Assembly: GCF_037975245.1 (NCBI RefSeq)
Contig: NC_092561.1
Location: forward strand, 20,531,008-20,593,007
DNA length: 62,000 nt
Reading direction: 5' to 3'
From: Apostichopus japonicus
Lineage: Eukaryota; Echinodermata; Holothuroidea; Aspidochirotida; Stichopodidae
Shown here in pieces: positions 61,982 to 62,000 of this stretch (position 1 is the first letter of the stretch; every line of letters starts with the position of its first letter). The notes under the pieces are model-generated. The model worked only from the letters and a program-made list of their open reading frames with translations, searched no databases and had not been told where the DNA came from. Position numbers and translations under genes: made by a program.

Positions 61982-62000
61982 GGAGGAACAAATTGTCATC

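Overview
This window looks like an AT-rich animal genome, not a bacterial or viral one. Genes are split by introns with GT..AG borders. There are long (AT)n tracts, CR1/L2-like retroposon relics, non-autonomous DNA transposons and multi-kilobase segmental duplications. No housekeeping gene fixes the species. Invertebrate IgSF receptors, L2-type LINE tails ending in ATT repeats and a U2-headed SINE would fit a marine invertebrate deuterostome (echinoderm, hemichordate or cephalochordate), but that is inference.

The core of the window is a head-to-tail array, all on the + strand, of one family of two-Ig-domain type I membrane receptors. Each full copy has four parts. Exon 1 encodes a signal peptide and a cysteine-rich V-like Ig domain. 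Exon 2 (112-118 nt) holds the first half of a second Ig-like domain. Exon 3 holds the second half plus a Thr/Ser-rich stalk and, if read through, a first transmembrane segment (TM1). In most copies a separate exon 4, 0.4-1.8 kb downstream, encodes a second transmembrane segment (TM2) and a tyrosine-containing tail. Copies from left to right are: relic at 3.0-3.95 kb; exon-1 pseudogene at 4.45 kb; G1 pseudogene 6.97-10.54 kb; G2 19.7-23.2 kb; G3 29.9-33.3 kb, with a long ITIM-bearing tail; G6 37.2-39.2 kb, a diverged subfamily with frame damage; 3' relic 41.5-42.0 kb; G4 45.5-49.2 kb; G5 58.2-61.98 kb.

The most interesting feature is a possible signalling switch. A splice donor just before TM1 inside exon 3 (GATG|GTAAG) is conserved in G1-G4 and survives as GATG|GTGAG in G5. 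It is phase 1 and joins in frame to exon 4 (ACAG|CA). Read-through instead ends after TM1 and is followed within about 40-80 nt by an AATAAA in G1, G2 and G4. One gene could therefore make two receptors with the same ectodomain but different membrane anchors and tails. The TM2 tails end in YETM (PI3K-type YxxM) in G1 and G4 but in IKYETI (ITIM) in G2 and G5. G3 has five Yxx(V/I) motifs directly behind TM1. This resembles the logic of vertebrate paired activating/inhibitory receptors (KIR, LILR, SIRP); orthology is not claimed.

Between the genes lie duplicated flanks. About 6.2-18.8 kb is paralogous to 44.8-55.85 kb, and 0.74-2.1 kb recurs at 24.9-27.2 and 42.0-42.8 kb. These copies serve as natural empty sites that date insertions: a U2-snRNA-headed SINE (13,871-14,061), a 892-bp TIR element (25,221-26,112) and a piggyBac-like element inside G5 (60,161-61,356). 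Mostly unique, apparently gene-free DNA lies at 33.6-37.1, 39.2-41.4 and 55.9-56.7 kb.
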